Positions 52,462 through 61,200 of a stretch of DNA of 64,000 nt are shown here, piece by piece. Each line of letters opens with the position of its first letter. Within the stretch, counting starts at the first letter, position 1. Made by a program: the position numbers and the translations under genes. The notes below the pieces were generated by a model. It had not been told where the DNA came from and made no database searches. It was given only the letters and a program-made list of their open reading frames with translations. Origin of the DNA: Halobacteriovoraceae bacterium (GTDB taxonomy: Bacteria > Bdellovibrionota > Bacteriovoracia > Bacteriovoracales > Bacteriovoracaceae); NCBI GenBank assembly GCA_002707495.1, contig PAMZ01000006.1, forward strand, positions 310,001 to 374,000, written 5' to 3'.

Positions 52462-52940
52462 TGAAAGAAAAAACTCCTCGAGACAGTGAAATTATGATGC
52501 GAGAAATGGTTATGCCAGGTGACACTAATGCCCACGGAACTGTTTTTGGTGGTAAGGTCCTAAGCTGGATTGATATTGCAGGGGCGATGTGCGCAAGCCT
52601 TCACAGCAACACACAGGTAGTGACTGTACATATGGATGATATAGAGTTTAAATCACCCATAAATATTGGAAGTCACGTTATTATAAAAGCTTCACTCAAT
52701 TATGTGGGAAAAACTTCCATGATCGTTGGAGTTAAGGTTGAAAGCACAAATCCACTTACAGGGATCATCCGTACCACAACCAAGGCATACTTAACATTTG
52801 TTGCTTTAGATGAATTTGGGAAGCCAACAAAGGTACCAAGACTGATCCCCGAGACGGAAACTGAGAAAAGACGCTATAAAAATGCCCAAGAACGACTAAA
52901 ATCTCGTAGGGAACTTAGTAAAAAAATACAAGAAGACTAG
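52461..52940 (+). CDS. Acyl-CoA thioesterase, hotdog fold (YciA/BFIT-like)
   Basis: 159 aa. MVMPGDTNAHGTVFGGKVLSW is the typical N-terminus with the active-site Asn/His-Gly region; then VTVHMDDIEFKSPINIGSHV and SMIVGVKVESTNPLTG. One hotdog domain. The C-terminal 30 residues are basic and helical. The ATG overlaps the giant lipoprotein's stop by 1 nt (TAATG), so translation is likely coupled, although the two products have no obvious functional link. Confidence 0.87.
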   Translation: MKEKTPRDSEIMMREMVMPGDTNAHGTVFGGKVLSWIDIAGAMCASLHSNTQVVTVHMDDIEFKSPINIGSHVIIKASLNYVGKTSMIVGVKVESTNPLTGIIRTTTKAYLTFVALDEFGKPTKVPRLIPETETEKRRYKNAQERLKSRRELSKKIQED

Positions 52941-52981
52941 ATAAATTACCAAATAATTCATTATTTTGATAAGAAGGACAT

Positions 52982-53866
52982 ATGAAATTTCTTTTGCTTC
53001 TATTTCTGAGCTTTCAAGTAAGTGCCAAAGATTTCAAGGTGTTAACCTGGAATATCTTTATGCTCCCTACGTGGGCCAAGAAAGTGAAGCAAAATGAGCG
53101 CTTGGGACCAATTGCAGAACATTTAGCTCAGACTGACTATGACTTCATTATGCTTCAAGAGGTTTTCACCAAAAAGAGTTTTCGTGAAATCTCAAAAGCT
53201 CTCGAAGAAAATTATCCTTACAATACCGGAAAACCTTTTAGAAAATGGTATCGAATTACTAATAGCGGGCTTGTTATCTTTAGCAAGTACCCACTTGATA
53301 ATACTAAGATCTATCTCTATTACTGTATGGCCCATGCAGATAGGTTTAGCTCAAAAGGATTTTTAATTTCAACTGCAACCCTACCGGACGGAAGCAAGAT
53401 TCAAGTAGGGACAACTCATTTACAAGCAAGAACTGGGGAAAAATACGAAAAAATTAGATCAAGACAACTTCGTAAAATAGAAAAGGAAATTTTAGGAAAA
53501 GAAAAAAATCCATCGTACCCATTTATAGTGGGAGGAGATTTCAATATTGATTGGTATCAATCAAACCAGGCTGACGAATTCCTATCAAGAATGTCTGCTC
53601 TTCCGATCGAATTCGCGGTTCCTAAAGGTGAACTCATCTATTCTTCGGATTATGCCAATAATGATCTTATTCAATATTTAAAGCCTGAAAGAACCTCACA
53701 GAAATTTATAGATTATATCTTTGCCTATCCCGGTGAAAATCTTGGAACAAGCATCAAAGAAATAAAGGTTTTGGATATAGAAGGGACTTACGTTTTAAGA
53801 AAAAGGCCCGGAAAGCATAATCTTTCAGATCATCATGCTGTCGAGGCCATAATTTCGATTGACTAA
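52982..53866 (+). CDS. Secreted sphingomyelinase-like phosphodiesterase (EEP fold)
   Basis: 294 aa with a short signal peptide (MKFLLLLFLSFQVSA). Motifs VLTWNIFMLPTW, YDFIMLQEVF (metal Glu), SGLVIFSKYPL, DRFSSKGFL, VGTTHLQA, VGGDFNID and LSDHHAVE. The THLQA and RFSSKG signature fits neutral sphingomyelinases/phospholipase C rather than DNase I or exonuclease III. Likely exported; would hydrolyse a phosphosphingolipid or phospholipid headgroup. Substrate specificity is inference. It overlaps the convergent redoxin by 4 nt. Confidence 0.8.
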   Translation: MKFLLLLFLSFQVSAKDFKVLTWNIFMLPTWAKKVKQNERLGPIAEHLAQTDYDFIMLQEVFTKKSFREISKALEENYPYNTGKPFRKWYRITNSGLVIFSKYPLDNTKIYLYYCMAHADRFSSKGFLISTATLPDGSKIQVGTTHLQARTGEKYEKIRSRQLRKIEKEILGKEKNPSYPFIVGGDFNIDWYQSNQADEFLSRMSALPIEFAVPKGELIYSSDYANNDLIQYLKPERTSQKFIDYIFAYPGENLGTSIKEIKVLDIEGTYVLRKRPGKHNLSDHHAVEAIISID

Positions 53867-54453
53867 TATTTAACTGAACATCCATAAGGTTTAGTTTTTG
53901 CAGGATCCGGCTTCTCACCCAACATCATTTTACTTAGAGATGAAGTCACGTAGTTTGTCGCACCTTTGATTGCAGACTGCTTATAAGATGAATCAGAGTC
54001 CATTGCCCCCACATAAGAGAGGTTTAGATCTGGATCTATGATAAAAATATGCGGAGTTGTTTTCGCTTTATAAGCTTGTCCTACCTCTCCAGTTGGATCC
54101 AAGAGAAGATAATTACTTCCCATTTTCTCACTATTATATTGCTCCATTGCAGCCTTTGCATCGGCTAGATACCCTTGCTTCCCTTCAGCTGAGCTTACAA
54201 TTGTAAGCCAAGTGACTTTTTCATTTGCTTGATAAGCTTTTTGAGTGGTTTGCATATTTCCCGAATCGTAATGTTTTCTCACATACGGACAACCACTATT
54301 ATACCATTCAAGAACAACGTAGTTTCCTTTGAAATCCTCCAGTGAAATTTCCTTTCCACTATGTGACTTCAAAGTAAAATTTGGAGCTTTGTCCCCAGGG
54401 TTCACAGCCAAAGCTGAGAAAGACAAAAACATTAAAGCTATTAAACTTTTCAT
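53863..54453 (-). CDS. Secreted redoxin (AhpC/TSA-like thioredoxin-fold)
   Basis: 196 aa with a signal peptide (MKSLIALMFLSFSALA). GDKAPNFTLKSHSGKEISLEDF and VVLEWYNSGCPYVRKHY carry a single active Cys (C-P-Y-V), followed by TTPHIFIIDP with the cis-Pro. This fits the redoxin/ResA-type lineage with one Cys instead of CxxC, so it is more likely peroxidase-like or a thiol carrier than a disulfide reductase. A second Cys is in the C-terminal YGCSVKY. Last gene of the large minus-strand envelope operon, 3 nt after the VWA lipoprotein. Confidence 0.82.
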   Translation of the reverse strand: MKSLIALMFLSFSALAVNPGDKAPNFTLKSHSGKEISLEDFKGNYVVLEWYNSGCPYVRKHYDSGNMQTTQKAYQANEKVTWLTIVSSAEGKQGYLADAKAAMEQYNSEKMGSNYLLLDPTGEVGQAYKAKTTPHIFIIDPDLNLSYVGAMDSDSSYKQSAIKGATNYVTSSLSKMMLGEKPDPAKTKPYGCSVKY

Positions 54454-54456
54454 ATA

Positions 54457-55476
54457 CTATTCTCTCCACTCATCATGATCATACCCGTCGTCTATATCAA
54501 AATTAATTTTGATATCCGCATTTGAAATATCAGGAGCAAAATCTAAATTATAGAAATTGATCGTATTAAAATACTTTGAATAATACCAAAATCCTCCCTC
54601 GGACTCCTTTCCACCGGGAAGTTTCAATCCATTATATAAAACTTCAATGGTTTTTATGACAGGCCTCTCTTCCAGAAGTATTCTCGGTATATCGACTATA
54701 TTGACTATATCTTCACTTATCTCAGCTAATTTTGAGCCAAAGTCACTCACACAGGCAGACATATGAATCCCCCCAGTTAGGGTTATCACCTCTTGAAAAG
54801 GTGAGTTTTCATATCTATCGACCCCTCCATAACCACAATCATCTAAGTCTCTAAATTGAAAAGCTCCATAAAACCGAATAATCCGGTCTGGAGACTTAAG
54901 AGCCTTAATTGAGTTTAGAAAAGGGATCGCTTGATATTGTTGACCGTAATCACGGCTTTGCTCTTTTTCATCCGTTACCATTATAACTGCTAAATGGGCA
55001 TCATTTCGATAGAATTGATCATAAGGAGTTTGTAAGCCTAATCCCCTACTAACATTATAAAAAACATATTCTGAAGGACTACCACTCGTCCCTAAGGCTC
55101 CAATTGCTCTTTGGAACTCACCAATTGGATCGGGATCGTTATTATTAAAAGAACTCGAAAAGCCTAAATAAGGCTTTTCATTTACATCAGTGGACATCAC
55201 TCCCATACGCCACTGCATAACATTATCCTGCATGAACTCTTGCATAAAGAGAGAGGTATTGCGGATAATATTGTTTTGTATATCAGACATTGAACCTGAG
55301 TTATCAACCACCCACAAAATGTCTATTCGATTATCTCGAACAACATTTCTAAGGGGGTATACCTTCTCTGAGCGCACGATGGGAGGTGGGTCATCAAAAT
55401 AGACATAATCTCCAGATTCGCAACCCATAAGAGCAACGAAAAGAAGACATTTAGGAAGTATCAACTTATTCAACAT
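54457..55476 (-). CDS. VWA-domain lipoprotein
   Basis: 339 aa. Lipoprotein signal ends ALMGC (about 14-19). A von Willebrand A domain starts at IDILWVVDNSGSMSDI with the MIDAS motif DNSGSMS (about 57-63) and IMVTDEKE further on. It has a CXnC pair (DDCGYGG, SACVSDF). In a lipoprotein it may bind a metal-dependent partner in the periplasm or at the surface. It overlaps the upstream TPR gene by 11 nt. Confidence 0.85.
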   Translation of the reverse strand: MLNKLILPKCLLFVALMGCESGDYVYFDDPPPIVRSEKVYPLRNVVRDNRIDILWVVDNSGSMSDIQNNIIRNTSLFMQEFMQDNVMQWRMGVMSTDVNEKPYLGFSSSFNNNDPDPIGEFQRAIGALGTSGSPSEYVFYNVSRGLGLQTPYDQFYRNDAHLAVIMVTDEKEQSRDYGQQYQAIPFLNSIKALKSPDRIIRFYGAFQFRDLDDCGYGGVDRYENSPFQEVITLTGGIHMSACVSDFGSKLAEISEDIVNIVDIPRILLEERPVIKTIEVLYNGLKLPGGKESEGGFWYYSKYFNTINFYNLDFAPDISNADIKINFDIDDGYDHDEWRE

Positions 55477-57016
55477 TTTTTTTCTCCTTAAGACAAAGAT
55501 CTTTAATCTGAGCTGTTAAACTAAACAACTCATCTGAGAAAAACTGCCCATCAAAGGGAAAAACAACAGCATTAGAAACACTAGGTGCTGAAGCCTTGGT
55601 AGAGACCTGATCAGCCATTCTATCTCGAATCAAAGCCAATTTAGACTTTAATCTTCGCATTGTGCTCAAATATTCAATTTTTACAAATCTCATTTTTTGG
55701 ATAGCAATTTCCATAACTCGTTTTCGATTTTGCCATTGTCTTCTAGCTTCTGCTGCTTGGGCCTCTCTTACTTGAGAAAATTTTCTTTCGAGATCAGATG
55801 TGGCCAGATTCAACTCACTATACTTATTTATCTCTGAACGTAGAGTCTCTTCAGCTCGAAGCAGCAACATCACGGTTCGATGATGCTGATCGATCAGATG
55901 AGGTGTGGGCTGTTTTAGTTCAGATTGGATTTTAAGAGCGTGCGCCCTATTTTCATCTAAGAATGCTTTAAAGGAATTATTAACCTGATCAAACTGGCAA
56001 GTTTGAAGATGAGCAATTGAGCTTATAAGATGCCGATCAGGAAGAAAGTGTTTTTTAAAAATTTTATGCTCTAAAGTTTTAGCTTGTCCCTTTACCTTTT
56101 CAAACTCTCTTTTTTGAAGTGAAATCCACAAAGTTTCTACTTGGGCAGTCAAGTAGTGCCGAGAAACAGAAGGAATAAGTGCATAATATTCCTCAGAAGC
56201 ATCAAAGGCTTTTGCTTGATATAAAAGTCTAGCTAGATTTAAATAGTAATAAGAAACCTCTTCAATATCATCACTCTTAGCCAGCCCCGGTTCGTAAACT
56301 CCTTTAAGAACCTTCGCGGCATTAGCAAGCTCTCCCTTTCTAGCAAATGAAAGAACAAGAGACTCTGCCAGACTTAGTCTCAAAGGATCATCAACTTCTA
56401 GATAACCTATTGCTTCAGTAGCATCCTGAGATGTCCGAAGGTAGGATACGGCCCTAAGTGAATCATTGAAGCTAATATTTTTTGCTCCTGAGGATCTTAG
56501 GATTTTTATTTGATCTGATGTGAGAAAAACTCCTCTTTTAAGGAGCCACCGTGATGCTTTGACTCCAATGACTTGATCTAGTGCTACCGTAGTTTGCTTA
56601 TCAAGAAAGGCAGGATTCTTTAACTCCTCAATCCACATTTCTATCATTGTTTGAGAAAGATCAATTTTATATGCTAAATAAATCAAACTAGAACGAACAT
56701 AGTCTTTACTAGTATATTTAATTAAGCTCCTAAAAGCCGCCTTATAGTTATTTTCAAATAGCTGATCATAAGCTTCTAAGATTTCCTTTTCTTTAACTCC
56801 CCGCTCTCTGAGCTCTCCATAAATTTGAACTTGAAAGGGATCAGACAAGTCCAATGCTTTTCGCTTAATTTTTATCGGAGCAAAGTCTTTCATATCACTT
56901 CTTTTAAGAAGTTTATCCAGATCACCCTTTTGCTCCTGCTCAGCTTTTACTATTGATACAGAAAAAAGACTGATCAACAGAGTATAAAAGCTAAGCTTTT
57001 TTGACAGTAATCTCAT
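55466..57016 (-). CDS. Secreted helical-repeat (TPR-like) protein
   Basis: 516 aa with a signal peptide (LLSKKLSFYTLLISLFSVSIVKA). The chain is helical with TPR-like pairs (for example YYYLNLARLLYQAKAFDASE and YYALIPSVSRHYLTAQVETL near 255-300), then a Gln/Arg/Glu-rich coiled coil (about 370-460: EAQAAEARRQWQNRKRVMEI) and a Lys-rich end. No specific family recognised. It is the sixth gene of the operon and overlaps the OMBB gene by 4 nt. Confidence 0.7.
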   Translation of the reverse strand: MRLLSKKLSFYTLLISLFSVSIVKAEQEQKGDLDKLLKRSDMKDFAPIKIKRKALDLSDPFQVQIYGELRERGVKEKEILEAYDQLFENNYKAAFRSLIKYTSKDYVRSSLIYLAYKIDLSQTMIEMWIEELKNPAFLDKQTTVALDQVIGVKASRWLLKRGVFLTSDQIKILRSSGAKNISFNDSLRAVSYLRTSQDATEAIGYLEVDDPLRLSLAESLVLSFARKGELANAAKVLKGVYEPGLAKSDDIEEVSYYYLNLARLLYQAKAFDASEEYYALIPSVSRHYLTAQVETLWISLQKREFEKVKGQAKTLEHKIFKKHFLPDRHLISSIAHLQTCQFDQVNNSFKAFLDENRAHALKIQSELKQPTPHLIDQHHRTVMLLLRAEETLRSEINKYSELNLATSDLERKFSQVREAQAAEARRQWQNRKRVMEIAIQKMRFVKIEYLSTMRRLKSKLALIRDRMADQVSTKASAPSVSNAVVFPFDGQFFSDELFSLTAQIKDLCLKEKKNVE

Positions 57017-57717
57017 ATGCGACTACCTTCTCCAAATAAATAGCCTATCTCTAAATATCCCATTGCATTGTGAACATTATCATCACCATTTATGCGTTTT
57101 TGAGTATAGAATTCATTTTTGACACCGAATCTAGCTGACATCTTTTTACCAACCCAAAACGATAGTCCGAGATCTGCTAGATACATTTGTGTTTCGCCAC
57201 TTGATAAACTTACATTTCCGTATCCTAGAGAAATGTATTGATCAAAATAAACGACAGTATCTCGTGTTAAGCGTACTTTTCCATAAACAGTATTAAAATT
57301 TATAAATGCATCACTGCTCTTGAGTGCAAAGTCAGAGTCAGGTAATAATTGTTCTTGCTCAAAAAGGGCCTCTCCAGAAGGAGTTAACTCATTAAAATAC
57401 TCAGTGTATCTAGCCCCTAAAGACCACCTTGAATTAATATGATACCTCATAGTGGCTCCGGTCTGCTTACTATCCATATGAGCATCGGCAGCAAAATCAT
57501 GAGCACCAAACAAAGTAAATTCGAACCTATTACTTAAACTCGAATACCTCTCGTTAACTGCATAGAGGTCTTCTTCAGAAAGAAGCGGTGTAACCTTATC
57601 ACTTGGAATATTTAAACCATCAAGTTTTTTAGAGAGGTCATCACCTGTCGACTCCTCTTTAGCAAAACTAATCGTTGTTAAGGAGAGAATTAAAAATACG
57701 AAACTTAACTTCTTCAT
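57013..57717 (-). CDS. Outer-membrane beta-barrel domain protein (myxobacterial/Bdellovibrio type)
   Basis: 234 aa with a signal peptide (MKKLSFVFLILSLTTISFA). Residues 50-234 are alternating beta strands with aromatic ends: FEFTLFGAHDF, MRYHINSRWSLGARYTEYF, VVYFDQYISLGYGNV, YLADLGLSFWVGKKMSARFG and LEIGYLFGEGSRI. This is the barrel type found next to AgmX-like and TPR genes in Myxococcus gliding clusters. It overlaps the TPR-like gene by 4 nt downstream. Confidence 0.75.
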   Translation of the reverse strand: MKKLSFVFLILSLTTISFAKEESTGDDLSKKLDGLNIPSDKVTPLLSEEDLYAVNERYSSLSNRFEFTLFGAHDFAADAHMDSKQTGATMRYHINSRWSLGARYTEYFNELTPSGEALFEQEQLLPDSDFALKSSDAFINFNTVYGKVRLTRDTVVYFDQYISLGYGNVSLSSGETQMYLADLGLSFWVGKKMSARFGVKNEFYTQKRINGDDNVHNAMGYLEIGYLFGEGSRI

Positions 57718-57722
57718 AATAC

Positions 57723-59741
57723 CTACCTATTCGTGCGCTTATTGAGCATATCATTGAACCATCGGCTCGCTATATTCTCATCAGCTCCAACACCTTTAAT
57801 ATCCGCAAACTCCGTCCCAAGTAAGGCAAGCCTTCCCCCATTCGGCATAGTACATATAATTCCTATCGAATAGCTCGCTTTTGGCGTTGATATATTATCT
57901 TCAACCTCTAGCACATCATCGCAACGATCCGCTCTTACACTTTCATGGAAGAAAACGGGATTATCACTAATACCTCTTGTTGAAGTCCCTTTTAAATTTA
58001 TCACCCCTTGCGCAGCACTAAAATCAGGCCTCGCAACGAAGCTTAGATTAGAAAGATCCGCTTGAGTGGGAAGTTCTGAATATCTTCCAACAACTCTAAT
58101 TTTTAACTCATCTTCAATCATTGTTTTAAAATCCTTGGGCAGATTCTCAAACATAGGTGTTGCAATAATAACGTTTTTAACTGAAAAGAGTCCTCTAATG
58201 ATCTCTTTTTCAAAATGCGTATCCATAAGAGCACTAGTTCCAAGCACAAGTGTTTCTCGGCCAGCAAGGGTTCTATCACTCAATAGTTGAATTGCCGGAT
58301 TCATTAGTTCTACGTTGGACAGATTTTGCTGAAAGAATTTCACTTCATCCACTCTAGTAGAATCCGTAAAATAGATAATTTCAGACCTGTTTTCACTGAA
58401 GACCTCAAAAACAAAACTTTCTGCTGTCGACATATTGTATTCGGAATTTGCGACAATAGAGAATTGCTTAAGTCCAGGCTCATCGCACTTCACTGTAACC
58501 CTTCCATTTCTCCAGGTTACAAATTTTTGCATTTCTTGAGGGACAACCTTAAGCCCATCCAATTCAACTCGATTATCACCATCAAAAGCCGAAATATAAA
58601 AAGTTTTAGACTCATTATGCTTCAAAAACTTGACTTCACCGGCTTCCCAAGCGGTTCGATTAAAATAAGGAGGTTTTCTCTCTTTAACTCTTATTTTGAG
58701 GGTTGTTCGGGCGCGATTGCAATTCCTACGACTAAACCGAGAACTTAATACACAAGCTTCAAATTCAAAAGGTATGTTTTGACCATTGTAATTCGGAGGT
58801 ATGTCAGACCAGGTTACATTTAGAACCGAGGAATTATTGACTTCATCCTTTACAATTTCACTGCTCCATTCTCCAAACTCAGGCACAGAACTTACAAGTC
58901 TAATATCGGGAGCAATTTCGCCATTTTCGTCATAAGCTGAGACTTGAAAAGTTGTATCCAAGCCTTGCTCCATAGCAGGAGGAGGAACCACCTTAACATT
59001 TCGTCTTACATCACGAACTGTTATATCTACCGTTTTTTCGGTCAAATGATTGGCTGGGTTATAGACGCTAATTTTAGCGGCATATTCCACTTCGTTAACT
59101 TGATTAATCTTCACATGGTGATAGTCAGGTTCAAAAACTAATTTATAGCGAGTTTCATTTACTTTTTCGAGTTTCGTATTAGGAGGTAAATCAGCGGTAT
59201 TTACCGCAAAAGGCCCTTGGGGATAATCTATATTATCAATATCAAAAAAATACTCTAATTTGGACCCCTCACGGACACTGTCTGTATCTCTTCCATCAAT
59301 ATCAAAGTTTCTTGGAACATCGTTTACAATGAATGAAACATTTGCTGTTCTCGTTTCACCATCGACATCAAGTGTATTTCTTAGAAGTAACTCAATCGTA
59401 TAAACACGAGTCTTTTTCGTGGGATCACTAATGTCGTTTCCTTGAAAAGGCCCTGGTGTCCAATTGATCGTAAATGTTTCAGGGTCAAACTCTGCCCCTT
59501 CAGGTAGGTTTTTTACAACAAGATCTGGTTTGCCTGGAGGTTGGGCAAAAACGCCTATTTTTATAGAGCGCTTTTTTCCTTCGTCAAACTCATAAGTCTT
59601 TTCATTGGTTAAAGAAAGAGTGGGAGGAACTTCTCTTTGTTCTCCTCTCGGCTCATCTCTCACCCCACCATTTTCTGGATAAGGATCCTTCTCACACCCG
59701 ATAAAACTTACTAAAAATACAAAACTGAGAAAAAACTTCAT
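57723..59741 (-). CDS. Ig/cadherin-like domain lipoprotein
   Basis: 672 aa. Start at 59741 (MKFFLSFVFLVSFIGC, lipobox SFIGC) has AGAGG upstream; an ATG at 59753 is also possible and overlaps the AgmX-like gene by 4 nt. Tandem beta-sandwich repeats of cadherin/Ig type, e.g. LPEGAEFDPETFTINWTPGP, LPPNTKLEKVNETRYKLVFE (about 90-200) and WSDIPPNYNGQNIPFEFEAC, are followed by a C-terminal alpha/beta part (about 440-670: SDRTLAGRETLVLGTSAL, RLALLGTEFADI). A periplasmic scaffolding role is plausible. Confidence 0.75.
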   Translation of the reverse strand: MKFFLSFVFLVSFIGCEKDPYPENGGVRDEPRGEQREVPPTLSLTNEKTYEFDEGKKRSIKIGVFAQPPGKPDLVVKNLPEGAEFDPETFTINWTPGPFQGNDISDPTKKTRVYTIELLLRNTLDVDGETRTANVSFIVNDVPRNFDIDGRDTDSVREGSKLEYFFDIDNIDYPQGPFAVNTADLPPNTKLEKVNETRYKLVFEPDYHHVKINQVNEVEYAAKISVYNPANHLTEKTVDITVRDVRRNVKVVPPPAMEQGLDTTFQVSAYDENGEIAPDIRLVSSVPEFGEWSSEIVKDEVNNSSVLNVTWSDIPPNYNGQNIPFEFEACVLSSRFSRRNCNRARTTLKIRVKERKPPYFNRTAWEAGEVKFLKHNESKTFYISAFDGDNRVELDGLKVVPQEMQKFVTWRNGRVTVKCDEPGLKQFSIVANSEYNMSTAESFVFEVFSENRSEIIYFTDSTRVDEVKFFQQNLSNVELMNPAIQLLSDRTLAGRETLVLGTSALMDTHFEKEIIRGLFSVKNVIIATPMFENLPKDFKTMIEDELKIRVVGRYSELPTQADLSNLSFVARPDFSAAQGVINLKGTSTRGISDNPVFFHESVRADRCDDVLEVEDNISTPKASYSIGIICTMPNGGRLALLGTEFADIKGVGADENIASRWFNDMLNKRTNR

Positions 59742-59749
59742 TTTACCTC

Positions 59750-60952
59750 TCATGTCCCCACCGGTCTTAACATAAATGGATAATTAATATTTACATTCAC
59801 CCCACCCTTAGGTTTTGGGAACTTCCAATTCATCATTTTCTTAGTAATACAAGACTCTGCAGCAGGACTTCCCAAAGAGGACTTAATGACTTTTGAATAA
59901 TTAAGGCGTCCTTGACCATTAATTTGGAAGCCTACTGTCACTAGCCCTTCCAAGCCGGGTGTTTTATTTAATTCATTTTCATAGCAACGACGAACCTGGC
60001 TTAAATACTTTGCTATAGTGGCATTGATTGCATAACGACTTAAACCACCTTCTAGCACAAGATCATTACTGGCCACTGAAATTCCTGAAATACCTTTTCC
60101 ACTTCCAGACGCCACCGTGGTATTTCCGTAGCCTCCTTTACCACCACCAGCTCCTTTCGTTCCTACACCACCAAGACCGGCAACTCCTGTATTTCCAACT
60201 GTAATCTTCTTTAAACCTTTTCCAAGACCCGTTAAAACCTCACCACCAGAGCCTGCATCTCCACCTTTACCTGCACCTGCAGTCGCTTTTTCGAGCTTCT
60301 GTGGAACTCCACCAACTGCGTCCTTTAAATCTTTAGACCCAACGAGACCTAAGAAACCAAGATTTCTTTGAACCGCTCTTTTTGACTTCTCCGTGGCATT
60401 AAGAGGCTTAATTTTTAGATTCGGATTTTTTTGTTGAATTTGAACCGTGTTTACAGGCTTGATAACTTGAACAACGATTGGCTCTTTCTTTTTTTGCTCG
60501 TCTTCTTCTTCAATTACTTCTTCTTGGGGCATAAGAAATAACAAGATGGGAATCAATAGAAAAACCCCAAGCGTAATCCATTCCGTTAGACGACTTAACC
60601 AGGAATTCTCGTCATCTTGTTCAATTAATGTGTCTAGGAACTCACCATCAGCATAATTTCCTATATTAAAGATTCCTCTTGGAGTTTCTAGCACCCAAGA
60701 ATCACCATTTTTTTCAACCTTACAGTTTTCAACAGACTTAACAGCCACTTCATTAGAAGAACGTACCAGCTCAAATTTACAATCCCACTGATCTTGCGAG
60801 AACTCAAAGCCTTGTCTGTGTCTTTGGTCTATTCTTTTGTTGGCTTTATCTTCACTTATAAATCCAAAAAGACGATGAAATCCATATTGAATATCACCCT
60901 GTGCCTGGATAACTTTGACTAAAAATCCATCCGGAGATTTTATCGCAATCAT
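59750..60952 (-). CDS. AgmX/PglI-type TonB-like protein (gliding-machine family)
   Basis: 400 aa. A cytoplasmic N-terminal domain (about 1-135), one TM helix (about 140-163, WITLGVFLLIPILLFLM), an acidic segment (EEVIEEEDEQ), then a periplasmic linker rich in Gly, Lys and Thr (about 230-300). The C-terminal domain (about 305-395) has IAKYLSQVRRCYENELNK, GLVTVGFQINGQGRL and MMNWKFPKPKGG, the AgmX/PglI C-terminal TonB-like pattern. Such proteins link an inner-membrane motor to the outer membrane. It overlaps its upstream neighbour by 4 nt. Confidence 0.85.
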   Translation of the reverse strand: MIAIKSPDGFLVKVIQAQGDIQYGFHRLFGFISEDKANKRIDQRHRQGFEFSQDQWDCKFELVRSSNEVAVKSVENCKVEKNGDSWVLETPRGIFNIGNYADGEFLDTLIEQDDENSWLSRLTEWITLGVFLLIPILLFLMPQEEVIEEEDEQKKKEPIVVQVIKPVNTVQIQQKNPNLKIKPLNATEKSKRAVQRNLGFLGLVGSKDLKDAVGGVPQKLEKATAGAGKGGDAGSGGEVLTGLGKGLKKITVGNTGVAGLGGVGTKGAGGGKGGYGNTTVASGSGKGISGISVASNDLVLEGGLSRYAINATIAKYLSQVRRCYENELNKTPGLEGLVTVGFQINGQGRLNYSKVIKSSLGSPAAESCITKKMMNWKFPKPKGGVNVNINYPFMLRPVGT

Positions 60953-61200
60953 TGTACCTCCTCCTGAGAGTCAAGTGCCATTAAGTCTAGGAAGTCTTCT
61001 CTTAGTTTTATAAGACCAAAATCTTCCTCTCCCAAATTTCCTGTTACAACTGAATAATCTGCTTTACGCTTTTCACCCTCTATCAGCAAAGATTCAAAGT
61101 CTATTCTTCCACCTGATTTATAACGAGGCTTTGTGACCTTTGTATCTGCCCAAAGACTTTGAAACAAAAAAGCGCTTATCATTAATGCCGATAACCTCAT
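60949..61200 (-). CDS. Small secreted protein of the AgmX operon
   Basis: 83 aa with a signal peptide (MRLSALMISAFLFQSLWA). The mature part RYKSGGRIDFESLLIEGEKR, LGEEDFGLIKLREDF is acidic. The IDFESLLIEGE segment resembles a motif I recall from short proteins next to AgmX/OMBB genes in myxobacteria, but this is not firm. It overlaps both neighbours by 4 nt. Confidence 0.6.
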   Translation of the reverse strand: MRLSALMISAFLFQSLWADTKVTKPRYKSGGRIDFESLLIEGEKRKADYSVVTGNLGEEDFGLIKLREDFLDLMALDSQEEVQ

